Below, in pieces: positions 16,330 to 24,255 of a stretch of DNA of 64,000 nucleotides. The stretch is from Jeotgalibaca sp052266715 (GTDB taxonomy: Bacteria > Bacillota > Bacilli > Lactobacillales > Aerococcaceae). A program made the position numbers and the translations under genes. Numbering within the stretch: position 1 is the stretch's first letter; each line of letters opens with the position of its first letter. Below the pieces are notes generated by a model. The model saw nothing but the letters and a program-made list of their open reading frames with translations, was not told the DNA's origin and did no database searches. The stretch is from NCBI GenBank assembly GCA_052266715.1, contig JBQPRB010000001.1; one strand, 5' to 3'.

Positions 16330-17142
16330 TTAAACAGGAAATAAATCAGTTGGTACGTTAGGGTCGGTATCCAATACGCGAAACGCTTCATTAACACCAT
16401 GACCCTTGGAAAGTAAAATACTTTCGGCCGTTTCATGGGCCAGTGCCTTGATATTATTATCCTGGCTCAAATGGCCCAAATAAATACGTTTCGTATTATC
16501 ACCTATCATCTCTGCCACGGCTAAAGCACCATCATCGTTGGACAAATGTCCATGGTCGCCTAATATCCGTTGCTTCAGTGACCAAGGATAGCGTCCCATC
16601 CGCAACAATTCCAGGTCATGGTTACTTTCGATTAAATAGGCATCGGCATTTTTCAACAAACCGCGCAGACGATCGCTCACATATCCCGTATCCGTCAACA
16701 TCACAAATTGTTTGTTTTCATAATGGAAGGAATAGAATTGCGGCGCTGCTGCATCATGGGAAACCCCGAAGCTTTGTACATCAACGTCACCGAGAGTCAA
16801 TACTTCGCCCATTTCAAAAATGTGCTTTTGTTCTGTTTTGATTTCCCCGATTGTCGTTGGCATGGCGCGCCACGTTGCTTCATTCGCATAAACATCAAAC
16901 CCATAGCGGCGTGCCAAGACACCCAGGCCATGCACGTGATCGCGGTGTTCGTGGGTTACCAAGACGGTATCGACTTCAGCCAAGTCACGTCCCACTTGGT
17001 TCATCAAGGCTTGAATCTTCTTGCCACTCAGGCCACAGTCCACCAATATTTTACGTTTGGGCGTTTCGATATAGGTACAGTTACCTGAACTGCCACTCGC
17101 CAGCATACTGACTTTAAAGCCGCTCATGTTATCTAATTCCAT
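16330..17142 (-). CDS. walJ: WalJ/YycJ metallo-beta-lactamase-fold hydrolase
   Basis: MBL-fold protein of about 270 residues with the metal motif THEHRDH and the N-terminal YycJ signature GFKVSMLASGSSGNC. YycJ/WalJ is thought to be a nuclease-like or exonuclease-like enzyme linked to DNA replication and cell-wall signalling. Starts at GTG 17145 or ATG 17142 share one GGAGGG site; ATG 17142 is chosen. In most relatives it directly follows walI; here about 5 kb of other genes separates them. It precedes htrA by 159 bases. Confidence 0.93.
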   Translation of the reverse strand: MELDNMSGFKVSMLASGSSGNCTYIETPKRKILVDCGLSGKKIQALMNQVGRDLAEVDTVLVTHEHRDHVHGLGVLARRYGFDVYANEATWRAMPTTIGEIKTEQKHIFEMGEVLTLGDVDVQSFGVSHDAAAPQFYSFHYENKQFVMLTDTGYVSDRLRGLLKNADAYLIESNHDLELLRMGRYPWSLKQRILGDHGHLSNDDGALAVAEMIGDNTKRIYLGHLSQDNNIKALAHETAESILLSKGHGVNEAFRVLDTDPNVPTDLFPV

Positions 17143-17213
17143 CACTCAGATTCCCTCCAATTTGTCCTATCTATTCTAACGCATCTGAGTGAAAAAATCA
17201 CTGACTTTAAACT

Positions 17214-19037
17214 TTAAAAAGCACCGCCGCCTGATCCACCACCGGAACCTCCCGAGGAACCGCCACTAAATCCGCCTCCCGAACCACTGGAAGAATCAGA
17301 TTGCGGCGTGGAAGCATCAATTCCTCTTGCTATCGGATCATTGACACCGTCAATATAACCCGGATTGTGGTAGTAGAAAGGATAGAAATAAGATGTTCCG
17401 TAAATGACATCATCTGGATACTGAATCGCCATTTGTTCCAGAACATGATAAGCAATCCCCATTGCCGTTGCGTAGACGAGATATGTATCCCACAATTCAA
17501 CCGAACCAATGTCCTGCATCGTAAAGTCCCCAACATCCTCCAACATCCGTTCAAAGGCACGCCAATCTTTCTTGGCTTTATCGCCTTCAGGGGTCACAGC
17601 AGGATGTTTCACATGATAAAGCAGCACATAGATGGCCAATGCCAATCCCGTGAATCCCAGCAAAAATAGCCAGATAGGCAGCTGATACGCAAAGACACCG
17701 ATTGTTAAGAGGATAAAGAAAATATTGTTTGCAATTAGAGTAATAATCGACCAAGTCCTCGCTGTCGTTGCATGAGGGGCACGGTATCTTTCTTCATATA
17801 CTTTCGCGTCGTCGCGAACAGCTTGTTGCCATGCCATGCGCGCTTTGTAAAAACGTTCCCCCAACTTGGTATCATAATTAATGGACTCAATCCTGCCAAA
17901 GGTAACAGCCTTGCCATCTCCTCCAATTTTCAAGAACCAACGCATCAGTTGCTTCTCGTGTTTCAAAAGTCCGCTGTCCGGCTCTTTTAATTTCCGCAAT
18001 TCATAATCGAAGCCATCTTCCAACGGGATTTCTTTCATCTGTAGATAACCACGGCGAACCAGATCGAGAATGGTCGCAGAAACAGCTTCGGAATCCGGTT
18101 CTTGATTAAATATCGCCTTGTTCATGACAGCAGGCGACATGTCTTCCGGCAATTCATAAACGTAATCCGGTTCTTGATAAGGCACCGGGTTGGTTTCTTT
18201 ATATTTCTTCCGTAACCAAAACAGAACTGCCAATGCCAAAAGCGGGCCAATTACGCCGAAAACGGCACCCACAATCACCAGTAGCCAGTAACGTTGTTCC
18301 TCTGCTCTTTCAATTGCTTCTTCGTTCGCAATGATTTGATCAAGGTTATTTTCATTCACTGTATTGGGATTATTCCACGTCACATAAGTTGGGAAAATGA
18401 CATTTGCCTCCACAAATGTGTTCGCCGGATTACGGTTCAGGCTTAAGTTGACAACCCTGTCCTCTTCCAAGGTCACATTCCCATTGGCATCACCATGTCC
18501 CCAGGCTTTTAACTCACCAGGCTCCACTGCAGCCGGCAATTCAATCCGGATATCGACATCAAGGAGTTCGTCATCCCAAGCCGAACCAATCACTTTACGG
18601 TTAAATTGGGCGACATCATTATAATTCGTTACCATCTCTGGAATCCGGTATGAATAAATAACGGTCATATCATCATCCGTAATGGGATTGTAGACCGTGA
18701 AATTTAAAAACGTCCCTGTATCCGTCATTTCATAGGTGCCTGGCTGTTGCGTCGTATCTTGACTATATGGAACAGCTGCCTCCCCCTCTTCCTCAATCGC
18801 AACCGAAACATCGGTTGGAGTTGGGTGCGGCGAATAATCCAGGTTGAACAATACCCCATTAAATTCACCATCAAAATAATAGGTAATGCGCTCCGTAAAC
18901 AAGGCGCTCCCATCTTCCTGGATATTTACCTGCACATCGTAATTATTGATTTCATACGACCTGGCCGCTACTTCTGGTGGGGAAAGGCCAAATAATAGAA
19001 AAAATGTAAAACTAATGATAGCCATTAACTTTTTCAT
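17214..19037 (-). CDS. DUF2207 membrane protein with Gly/Ser-rich tail
   Basis: Protein of 607 residues with a signal peptide (about 1-25), an extracellular beta-rich DUF2207 domain, a membrane segment near 252-276 and two more near 428-470. The C-terminal 30 residues are almost only Gly, Ser and Phe. This is the architecture of YciQ/DUF2207 proteins, whose function is not established. It is transcribed towards walJ, 71 bases upstream of it, and diverges from the VTC-type gene. It belongs to the block that splits the wal genes. Confidence 0.85.
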   Translation of the reverse strand: MKKLMAIISFTFFLLFGLSPPEVAARSYEINNYDVQVNIQEDGSALFTERITYYFDGEFNGVLFNLDYSPHPTPTDVSVAIEEEGEAAVPYSQDTTQQPGTYEMTDTGTFLNFTVYNPITDDDMTVIYSYRIPEMVTNYNDVAQFNRKVIGSAWDDELLDVDIRIELPAAVEPGELKAWGHGDANGNVTLEEDRVVNLSLNRNPANTFVEANVIFPTYVTWNNPNTVNENNLDQIIANEEAIERAEEQRYWLLVIVGAVFGVIGPLLALAVLFWLRKKYKETNPVPYQEPDYVYELPEDMSPAVMNKAIFNQEPDSEAVSATILDLVRRGYLQMKEIPLEDGFDYELRKLKEPDSGLLKHEKQLMRWFLKIGGDGKAVTFGRIESINYDTKLGERFYKARMAWQQAVRDDAKVYEERYRAPHATTARTWSIITLIANNIFFILLTIGVFAYQLPIWLFLLGFTGLALAIYVLLYHVKHPAVTPEGDKAKKDWRAFERMLEDVGDFTMQDIGSVELWDTYLVYATAMGIAYHVLEQMAIQYPDDVIYGTSYFYPFYYHNPGYIDGVNDPIARGIDASTPQSDSSSGSGGGFSGGSSGGSGGGSGGGAF

Positions 19038-19064
19038 CCGAATTCCTCCTTTCCTAAATTATAG

Positions 19065-19093
19065 TTGAAAGCCCGTCATGATGCGAATATATC
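19065..19093 (+). promoter_or_regulatory. promoter of the VTC-type polymerase operon
   Basis: TTGAAA, 17 bases, TATATC. A transcript starting near 19100 would exclude the long-frame start at 19078 and fits the ATG at 19204 chosen for the polymerase gene. Confidence 0.55.
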
Positions 19094-19203
19094 CCTTGTA
19101 TAAACAAAAAGTAAATATTTTTTCAAAAAGGACCCCGAAAATTTACAAAGACCTCCGTAATCTATTACTATCACCCAAAAATGAGAGAGGAAGGCACTTA
19201 CTT

Positions 19204-19917
19204 ATGGAGCAATTATTAAATAAAATCACCGTTTTCCGCAGTGAAAGGAAATACTTACTCGGTTTGGAAGACCGCATGCAGTTGATTAAGTCCTTGCATG
19301 CGATCCTCGTTCCCGACGCTTACGGTGGCTACAATGGCTACAGCGTCAGAAGCGTCTACTTCGACAGCCTGGATAATCAGGACTATAACGAGAAAATGCA
19401 GAAGTTTGAATTCGTTAAACGGGTTCGGCTTCGCATCTATGATATCAAGGATCAGATGGTCAAGTTTGAAATCAAGAAAAAGAAACCTGGAAACCAAATC
19501 AAGGATACATTACTCGTTACCCGTTTAGACGCAGAGGAAATGTTAAAAGGGAACTTCGAAGTATTGAAAAATTATGAAGGGGACACGGCCGAGCTTGGTT
19601 ACGAAATTTGTACGACGATGGGCTACCGGCCGATTTCCATGGTTGAATACAAACGCCGTGCCTTTACCCATCCCTTTTTCAGCACCCGGATCACCCTTGA
19701 TAACGAGTTGAAGTATTGTAATTTCGATTATGACTTGTTTGCGGAAAAGCCAAACTATCACTATGCCATGCCTTTGACGGATACCATCCTGGAAGTAAAA
19801 TACGATCGCTTCCTGTTTCCGCAATTGCAGGATGTACTGACTAGATGTAATTTGAAGAAATGTCCAATCAGTAAATTCGGATCATCAAGACAACTATTGG
19901 AAAATTATTATTATTAG
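19204..19917 (+). CDS. VTC-domain polyphosphate polymerase family protein
   Basis: Protein of 237 residues with the VTC/triphosphate-tunnel pattern: FRSERKYLLG at the N terminus, SVYFDSLDN, RVRLRIYD, VKFEIKKK, MVEYKRRAF and ILEVKYDRF, giving the repeated basic and acidic residues that line the tunnel. VTC4-type domains make polyphosphate from ATP; bacterial members are less studied. ATG 19204 follows AGGAAGG at 9 bases; an upstream frame to 19078 lacks such a site and lies over the promoter. It is first in an apparent operon with DUF4956 and an RsgI-N-like membrane protein. Confidence 0.88.
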   Translation: MEQLLNKITVFRSERKYLLGLEDRMQLIKSLHAILVPDAYGGYNGYSVRSVYFDSLDNQDYNEKMQKFEFVKRVRLRIYDIKDQMVKFEIKKKKPGNQIKDTLLVTRLDAEEMLKGNFEVLKNYEGDTAELGYEICTTMGYRPISMVEYKRRAFTHPFFSTRITLDNELKYCNFDYDLFAEKPNYHYAMPLTDTILEVKYDRFLFPQLQDVLTRCNLKKCPISKFGSSRQLLENYYY

Positions 19918-19930
19918 GAGGAATTTACAA

Positions 19931-20602
19931 ATGAATCAAGTATTCGATCTTATCCAACAAAACTCAGGAACAATGACAAACACGGTGACTATAGCAACGG
20001 TATTGGTAAGTTTGGGGTATACCCTCTTCCTTTCCGCTGTCATGTTTTTCACTTTCAAGAAATGCCACGCAAAGATGTCTTACGATCACAAATATAATAT
20101 CACTTTGGTGATGTTGGCAATTGTCTCAACAATTCTGATGCAACTGATTAAACAAAACGTTGCGCTCTCTTTAGGTATGTTGGGCTCTCTTTCCTTGGTG
20201 CGTTTCCGTACCAACATCAAGGACCCGCGCGATCTTGGCTTCGTTTTCTGGGCGATGGCGATCGGTATTGCTTCATCCAGCGAAGGTTGGTTCATCGGCT
20301 TTATCGGTTCCCTTCTCTTAATGATTTTTATGATTGCGACTGGCGATAACATTGCTTCTTCAAATACCATGTTGTTGGTTATCCGCGGCAATAAGGCAAA
20401 TATTCCGTATATTTCCGATATCGTGTTCGATACGCCTGGCAACAGCCGTTTGAAAGCACAAAACTTGTTGCAGGATTCTTTTGAACTTGTTTATGAAATT
20501 AAAACGAAGCATGCAGATGAACAACGTTTGGCAACAGAAATCATGTCGGTCGAAGGCGTGGATACGGTGAACGTCTTGGCACCGAGTGCAGAGCTGGCTT
20601 AG
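19931..20602 (+). CDS. DUF4956 membrane protein
   Basis: Protein of 223 residues with about four membrane segments in its first 140 residues and a soluble ferredoxin-like C-terminal part. The core SLSLVRFRTNIKDPRDLGFV is the DUF4956 signature. DUF4956 genes are commonly next to VTC-type polymerase genes, and here it begins 13 bases after one with an AGGAGG site. It may anchor the polymerase or move its product, but this is inference. Confidence 0.9.
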   Translation: MNQVFDLIQQNSGTMTNTVTIATVLVSLGYTLFLSAVMFFTFKKCHAKMSYDHKYNITLVMLAIVSTILMQLIKQNVALSLGMLGSLSLVRFRTNIKDPRDLGFVFWAMAIGIASSSEGWFIGFIGSLLLMIFMIATGDNIASSNTMLLVIRGNKANIPYISDIVFDTPGNSRLKAQNLLQDSFELVYEIKTKHADEQRLATEIMSVEGVDTVNVLAPSAELA

Positions 20603-20620
20603 AAAAGGAGCGTGAAAGTG

Positions 20621-20980
20621 ATGTACAAGAAAACCGTTATTGCGGAAATTAGGCAACATTATGGCCTCGTTATCGACGAGGAAGGGAGTCTGCACCGGAT
20701 CAAGTTAAAAAAAGGCATGCGGATTGGAGATCGTATTTCATACCGCGACGAAAAGCATTACCATTTGATCGACCAAAATAAACGCTTCACGGTACCAAAA
20801 TGGGCTACAACCGTTTTAGTCGCGAGCACGCTTTTCATCGCCACTGGTCTTGCAATATTTGTTGATTCCATTCCCGAACCAACCGTTGCACCACCTCAAG
20901 CAGCTGCTGCTTTGGAAGAATTACCTATTCAAACAGCAGACGAATCCTACAGTGTGACGATTGTAGTGGGCGAGAACTAA
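20621..20980 (+). CDS. RsgI-N-like small membrane protein
   Basis: Protein of 119 residues. The first 55 residues resemble the N-terminal domain of anti-sigma factor RsgI: short beta strands with YGLVIDEEGSLHRIKL followed by GDRISY. A single membrane segment lies near 65-85, then a short Pro/Ala/Glu-rich outer tail. AAGGAG is 10 bases before ATG 20621; GTG 20612 or 20618 are also possible. It is the third gene after the VTC-type and DUF4956 genes. No sigma-I gene is visible in the window, so it may sense or scaffold rather than inhibit a sigma factor. The domain call is from pattern only. Confidence 0.65.
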   Translation: MYKKTVIAEIRQHYGLVIDEEGSLHRIKLKKGMRIGDRISYRDEKHYHLIDQNKRFTVPKWATTVLVASTLFIATGLAIFVDSIPEPTVAPPQAAAALEELPIQTADESYSVTIVVGEN

Positions 20981-21065
20981 AAGGCGCTACTCTTGTTTTC
21001 TTTTCCCCTAATTCTTTTTTGTGCGTTATAATTAAAATAGAATGAGAAAGGGAGGAAAAGAAATC

Positions 21066-21962
21066 ATGAATAACAAACAGCTACAAAAAGTACGTGATGG
21101 CAAAGGATTTATTGCAGCTTTGGATCAAAGTGGAGGTAGTACACCTACAGCACTGGAGAGATATGGCATCTTGAAAGGTAGCTATGCCACGGAAGATAAG
21201 ATGTTTGATTTGGTACATGAGATGCGAACGCGTATCATCACCTCTCCTGCCTTTGATTCAAAATATATCCTTGGGGCCATTCTCTTTGAACAAACCATGG
21301 ATCGAAAGATCGAAGGACTCTATACCTCTGAATATTTGGCCAAGAAAAAAGACATCGTTCCTTTCTTAAAGGTGGATAAAGGATTGGCGGAGCTGGAGAA
21401 TGGTGTTCAGTTGATGAAACCCATGCCAGAACTAGCTGGTTTATTGCAACGGGCGAAAAAACATAACGTATTTGGTACCAAAATGCGCTCGGTTATTAAG
21501 GAATTGAATCCTAAGGGGATTAAAGCCGTCGTTGATCAACAATTCAAAGTTGCCAAACAGATTATAACAGCTGGCTTGGTGCCGATTATCGAACCGGAAG
21601 TAGATATTTACAGCCATAAGAAAGAAGAAATCGAAGCGATTTTGAAAGAGGAAATCCTGGAGCATTTAAATACTCTCGGTAAGAATGAATGGGTCATGTT
21701 GAAACTCACGATTCCGACAGTAAAAAATGCCTACAAGGATTTGATTGAGCATCCAAATGTGGTGCGCGTGGTTGCCTTGTCAGGGGGCTATTCGCGTGAA
21801 GATGCCAATGAGAAATTAAAAAATAATCACGGCCTCATTGCCAGCTTTTCAAGGGCTTTATCCGAGAATCTACGGGCGAAACAGTCCGATGCTGAATTTA
21901 ATGAAACCTTGAAAGAAGCAGTCACTTCAATCTATGATGCTTCAGTAAATAAAAACACTTAA
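21066..21962 (+). CDS. fda: fructose-bisphosphate aldolase, class I
   Basis: Schiff-base aldolase of 298 residues, aligning nearly end to end with the Staphylococcus aureus class I enzyme (GKGFIAALDQSGGSTP at the N terminus, PIIEPEV in the middle, IYDASVNKN at the end). It cleaves fructose 1,6-bisphosphate to glyceraldehyde 3-phosphate and dihydroxyacetone phosphate without metal. GGGAGG precedes ATG 21066; the longer frame to 21042 uses codons over the ribosome site. It has its own terminator and lies downstream of the VTC operon. A class II aldolase is also encoded in this window. Confidence 0.95.
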   Translation: MNNKQLQKVRDGKGFIAALDQSGGSTPTALERYGILKGSYATEDKMFDLVHEMRTRIITSPAFDSKYILGAILFEQTMDRKIEGLYTSEYLAKKKDIVPFLKVDKGLAELENGVQLMKPMPELAGLLQRAKKHNVFGTKMRSVIKELNPKGIKAVVDQQFKVAKQIITAGLVPIIEPEVDIYSHKKEEIEAILKEEILEHLNTLGKNEWVMLKLTIPTVKNAYKDLIEHPNVVRVVALSGGYSREDANEKLKNNHGLIASFSRALSENLRAKQSDAEFNETLKEAVTSIYDASVNKNT

Positions 21963-21973
21963 GCAATTTCCAT

Positions 21974-22013
21974 AAAAAAATCCAGGAGCCCAACGAGGTC
22001 CTGGATTTTTTTA
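21974..22013. terminator. bidirectional terminator between fda and walI
   Basis: AAAAAATCCAGGA and its complement TCCTGGATTTTTT flank an 11-base loop. T-runs on both strands suit termination of fda on plus and walRKHI on minus. Confidence 0.9.
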
Positions 22014-22949
22014 TTCACTTATTAAGAGGCGTTCAGTTAATTCTTCAACCGGCTCCGTACTGCTGCTCATTTCACTCACAACATTCTCAGTTTCGGCTTC
22101 GCTTTCTGCCTCGGAACTTTCTTCCTCTTCTTCCTCTTGAACGACTGGTGCGGAAATGATATTTCCTGTTAAGGCATCCACGCGCTTGATTTGTACGGGA
22201 ACATTTTCCCGGGCAATTTCGACATACCACATCGGGCTGTAGATATTCATATCAGTCAAACTAAGCGTTTGATAATAGGACAACGTCAGCAAGCGAATGG
22301 TTGAATTATCAGGAATCTGATTATTCAAATACAAGGATTCAATCGCAGCTTGCTCGGAAATAACATTCCGTTGCCGACCTTGCGGTTCCGCCGAACCCAC
22401 ATAGGTTTGTTCATAGGAAATGACTTCATGATCGGAATTCAGATGAAAAATTAAAGAAGCTGTTCCATCCGCAATGGGTATCCCCTCTTTGGTATATTGG
22501 ACATAAACCACGCGCTGATTAACCGCTTGATAGGATAAGTAGGCATATTCATAACCATTCAGAACATTACCATCATCAATAAAAACTTGGATGGGTTCCA
22601 GTCGTTGCGATAAAGGGACATTATCGGTCTCAAAATCCAACGCAATGGGATCAGACAAAACACTGAATAACAAATTGTTCTCCATCCGCGTTGTTTGATT
22701 TTTCAATGAAGCGGCATTTTCACGGAGGTACGTATTCTTATCCGTTTTAATGACGGGTATTTCTTCTGCTTCACGACTCAATTCCGGACTTTCAATCTTA
22801 TCGTTTCGCAATCCTTCTTCAAGGTTGACGGTAGCACTAGGGTCTCCGAAATTTAGTTCATCATTCTTCTCTAAAAAAACAGCCAGAAGATAAATATTCA
22901 ATATAGAGAAGGTAATAATCAAGATAACCTGAATTCTTTTATAATCCAC
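22011..22949 (-). CDS. walI: WalI/YycI regulator of WalK
   Basis: Protein of 312 residues with one N-terminal membrane segment (VILIITFSILNIYLLAVFL) and an extracellular YycI domain. WalI works with WalH to control WalK at the membrane. The start is GTG 22949, which gives the family opening VDYKRIQVILIITF and follows AGGGGTG at 6 bases; the longer frame to 23006 runs back into walH. It overlaps walH by 11 bases. An unusual acidic and Ser-rich tail of about 45 residues, including EEEEEESSEAESEAE, follows the YycI domain. The neighbouring walJ gene is missing from its usual downstream place. Confidence 0.9.
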   Translation of the reverse strand: MDYKRIQVILIITFSILNIYLLAVFLEKNDELNFGDPSATVNLEEGLRNDKIESPELSREAEEIPVIKTDKNTYLRENAASLKNQTTRMENNLLFSVLSDPIALDFETDNVPLSQRLEPIQVFIDDGNVLNGYEYAYLSYQAVNQRVVYVQYTKEGIPIADGTASLIFHLNSDHEVISYEQTYVGSAEPQGRQRNVISEQAAIESLYLNNQIPDNSTIRLLTLSYYQTLSLTDMNIYSPMWYVEIARENVPVQIKRVDALTGNIISAPVVQEEEEEESSEAESEAETENVVSEMSSSTEPVEELTERLLISE

Positions 22950-24255
22950 TAGCGTCACCCCTTCGTGCCACAGTAATCCAACCATCAATGGTATTCCATG
23001 TTCCATCGAGTTTTATAAACCATCTTGGAACCAAACTTGCAATGCGGGTACTTTCGTCATTACTGATCCATTCATAGCCGATTGCCATATTTTCAATGGC
23101 GCTATATGGAATATCAGCTTTAGCTAACTTATCAATCATTTCCTGTGGTTTTGGCAAAACAACCTTCTCTTGGCGATCTTCCAAAGGGGTTTGAATGATT
23201 TCGGTTGGATAATACAATTCCACCAAACCACTGTTTTCCATCTCCATCCGGATTAAACCACGGTCCAATGCACCAGCAATTGGCAAACCGTTTAAATAGC
23301 GGCGATAAGTAACTTGGCCACTTTCTTCATCAAACCCTTCAAAATAAGAAGCTTGGGTCCATGTATCCAAAAATTTCAGAGCATGAAAGCTATCACGAAT
23401 TTGTTGGAAGACACTTAAATTTTCTTGATCCAGGTTATTGCGGTAATAATACAATATCCCTGTTTCTTTATGGATACGCAGTTCAGAAATGTTATCACTG
23501 TATATCGTAAAAACATCATTACTGTCATCACGTAACTCAGTTGTATCTTCGAATAACTGTCCAATAAAAAAACTGTTCGGTTGTTTCTCTACCAGGTAAT
23601 CCAGTTTATCCAACTGGATTTCTGTTTGCGGTAAATAAGTGATGACATCCTTAAAAGAATAGGCATTGGAATTAATATAGGACTCTTTATTACCAGAGTA
23701 GAGCTTCATAAGCGGTTCAATCGAATCTTTCGACCGGGTTGCGGTGTAGACATTTTTACTGCCGTCATCCAACAAATAAATCGGATCAGCATTCACTGTT
23801 GTAATCAAAATACGGGTAATGGTACTACTTTCCAACTCTTCCGGAACTGTGTCAAAATAACGCGATAACATCCCTATAGGCATAGGGCCCGGAAACCGTA
23901 TTTCGATTCTATTTCTCTCCAAAATGAGCGCGTCATAGTCCTCTTTTGTATAGGCTGATACGAATGTCACGTCCTGCATCTTCCACTCCTCCAGGAAGGC
24001 ATCAGCCTGGTTCACAATCCTTTCGTCCTGTGAGACAAAGGTATTCAGTTGGGTGTGGAAAGTCAGGCGATGGGGCGCGAACATATCATCGATATTTTTC
24101 ACATTGGAAATACTGGTCGTTGATTGAGTAGGCGCAATACTTTGGATATTGGCTGCCCCAGAAGGAACGCTCAAGATGCGCCATGTTAAAAACAAACTGA
24201 TTGCAACCAAGGTATAGAGGGTGAAACTAATCCATTTTGAATCTATCTGTTTCAT
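22939..24255 (-). CDS. walH: WalH/YycH regulator of WalK
   Basis: Protein of 438 residues with one N-terminal membrane segment (about residues 8-28) and a large extracellular YycH domain. It acts with WalI through membrane contacts to modulate WalK. Two GTG codons precede ATG 24255; the ATG overlaps the walK TGA by one base (TGATG) and follows GGAG, so it is chosen. Sequence conservation in this family is low and the call rests partly on position between walK and walI. Confidence 0.9.
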   Translation of the reverse strand: MKQIDSKWISFTLYTLVAISLFLTWRILSVPSGAANIQSIAPTQSTTSISNVKNIDDMFAPHRLTFHTQLNTFVSQDERIVNQADAFLEEWKMQDVTFVSAYTKEDYDALILERNRIEIRFPGPMPIGMLSRYFDTVPEELESSTITRILITTVNADPIYLLDDGSKNVYTATRSKDSIEPLMKLYSGNKESYINSNAYSFKDVITYLPQTEIQLDKLDYLVEKQPNSFFIGQLFEDTTELRDDSNDVFTIYSDNISELRIHKETGILYYYRNNLDQENLSVFQQIRDSFHALKFLDTWTQASYFEGFDEESGQVTYRRYLNGLPIAGALDRGLIRMEMENSGLVELYYPTEIIQTPLEDRQEKVVLPKPQEMIDKLAKADIPYSAIENMAIGYEWISNDESTRIASLVPRWFIKLDGTWNTIDGWITVARRGDASGL

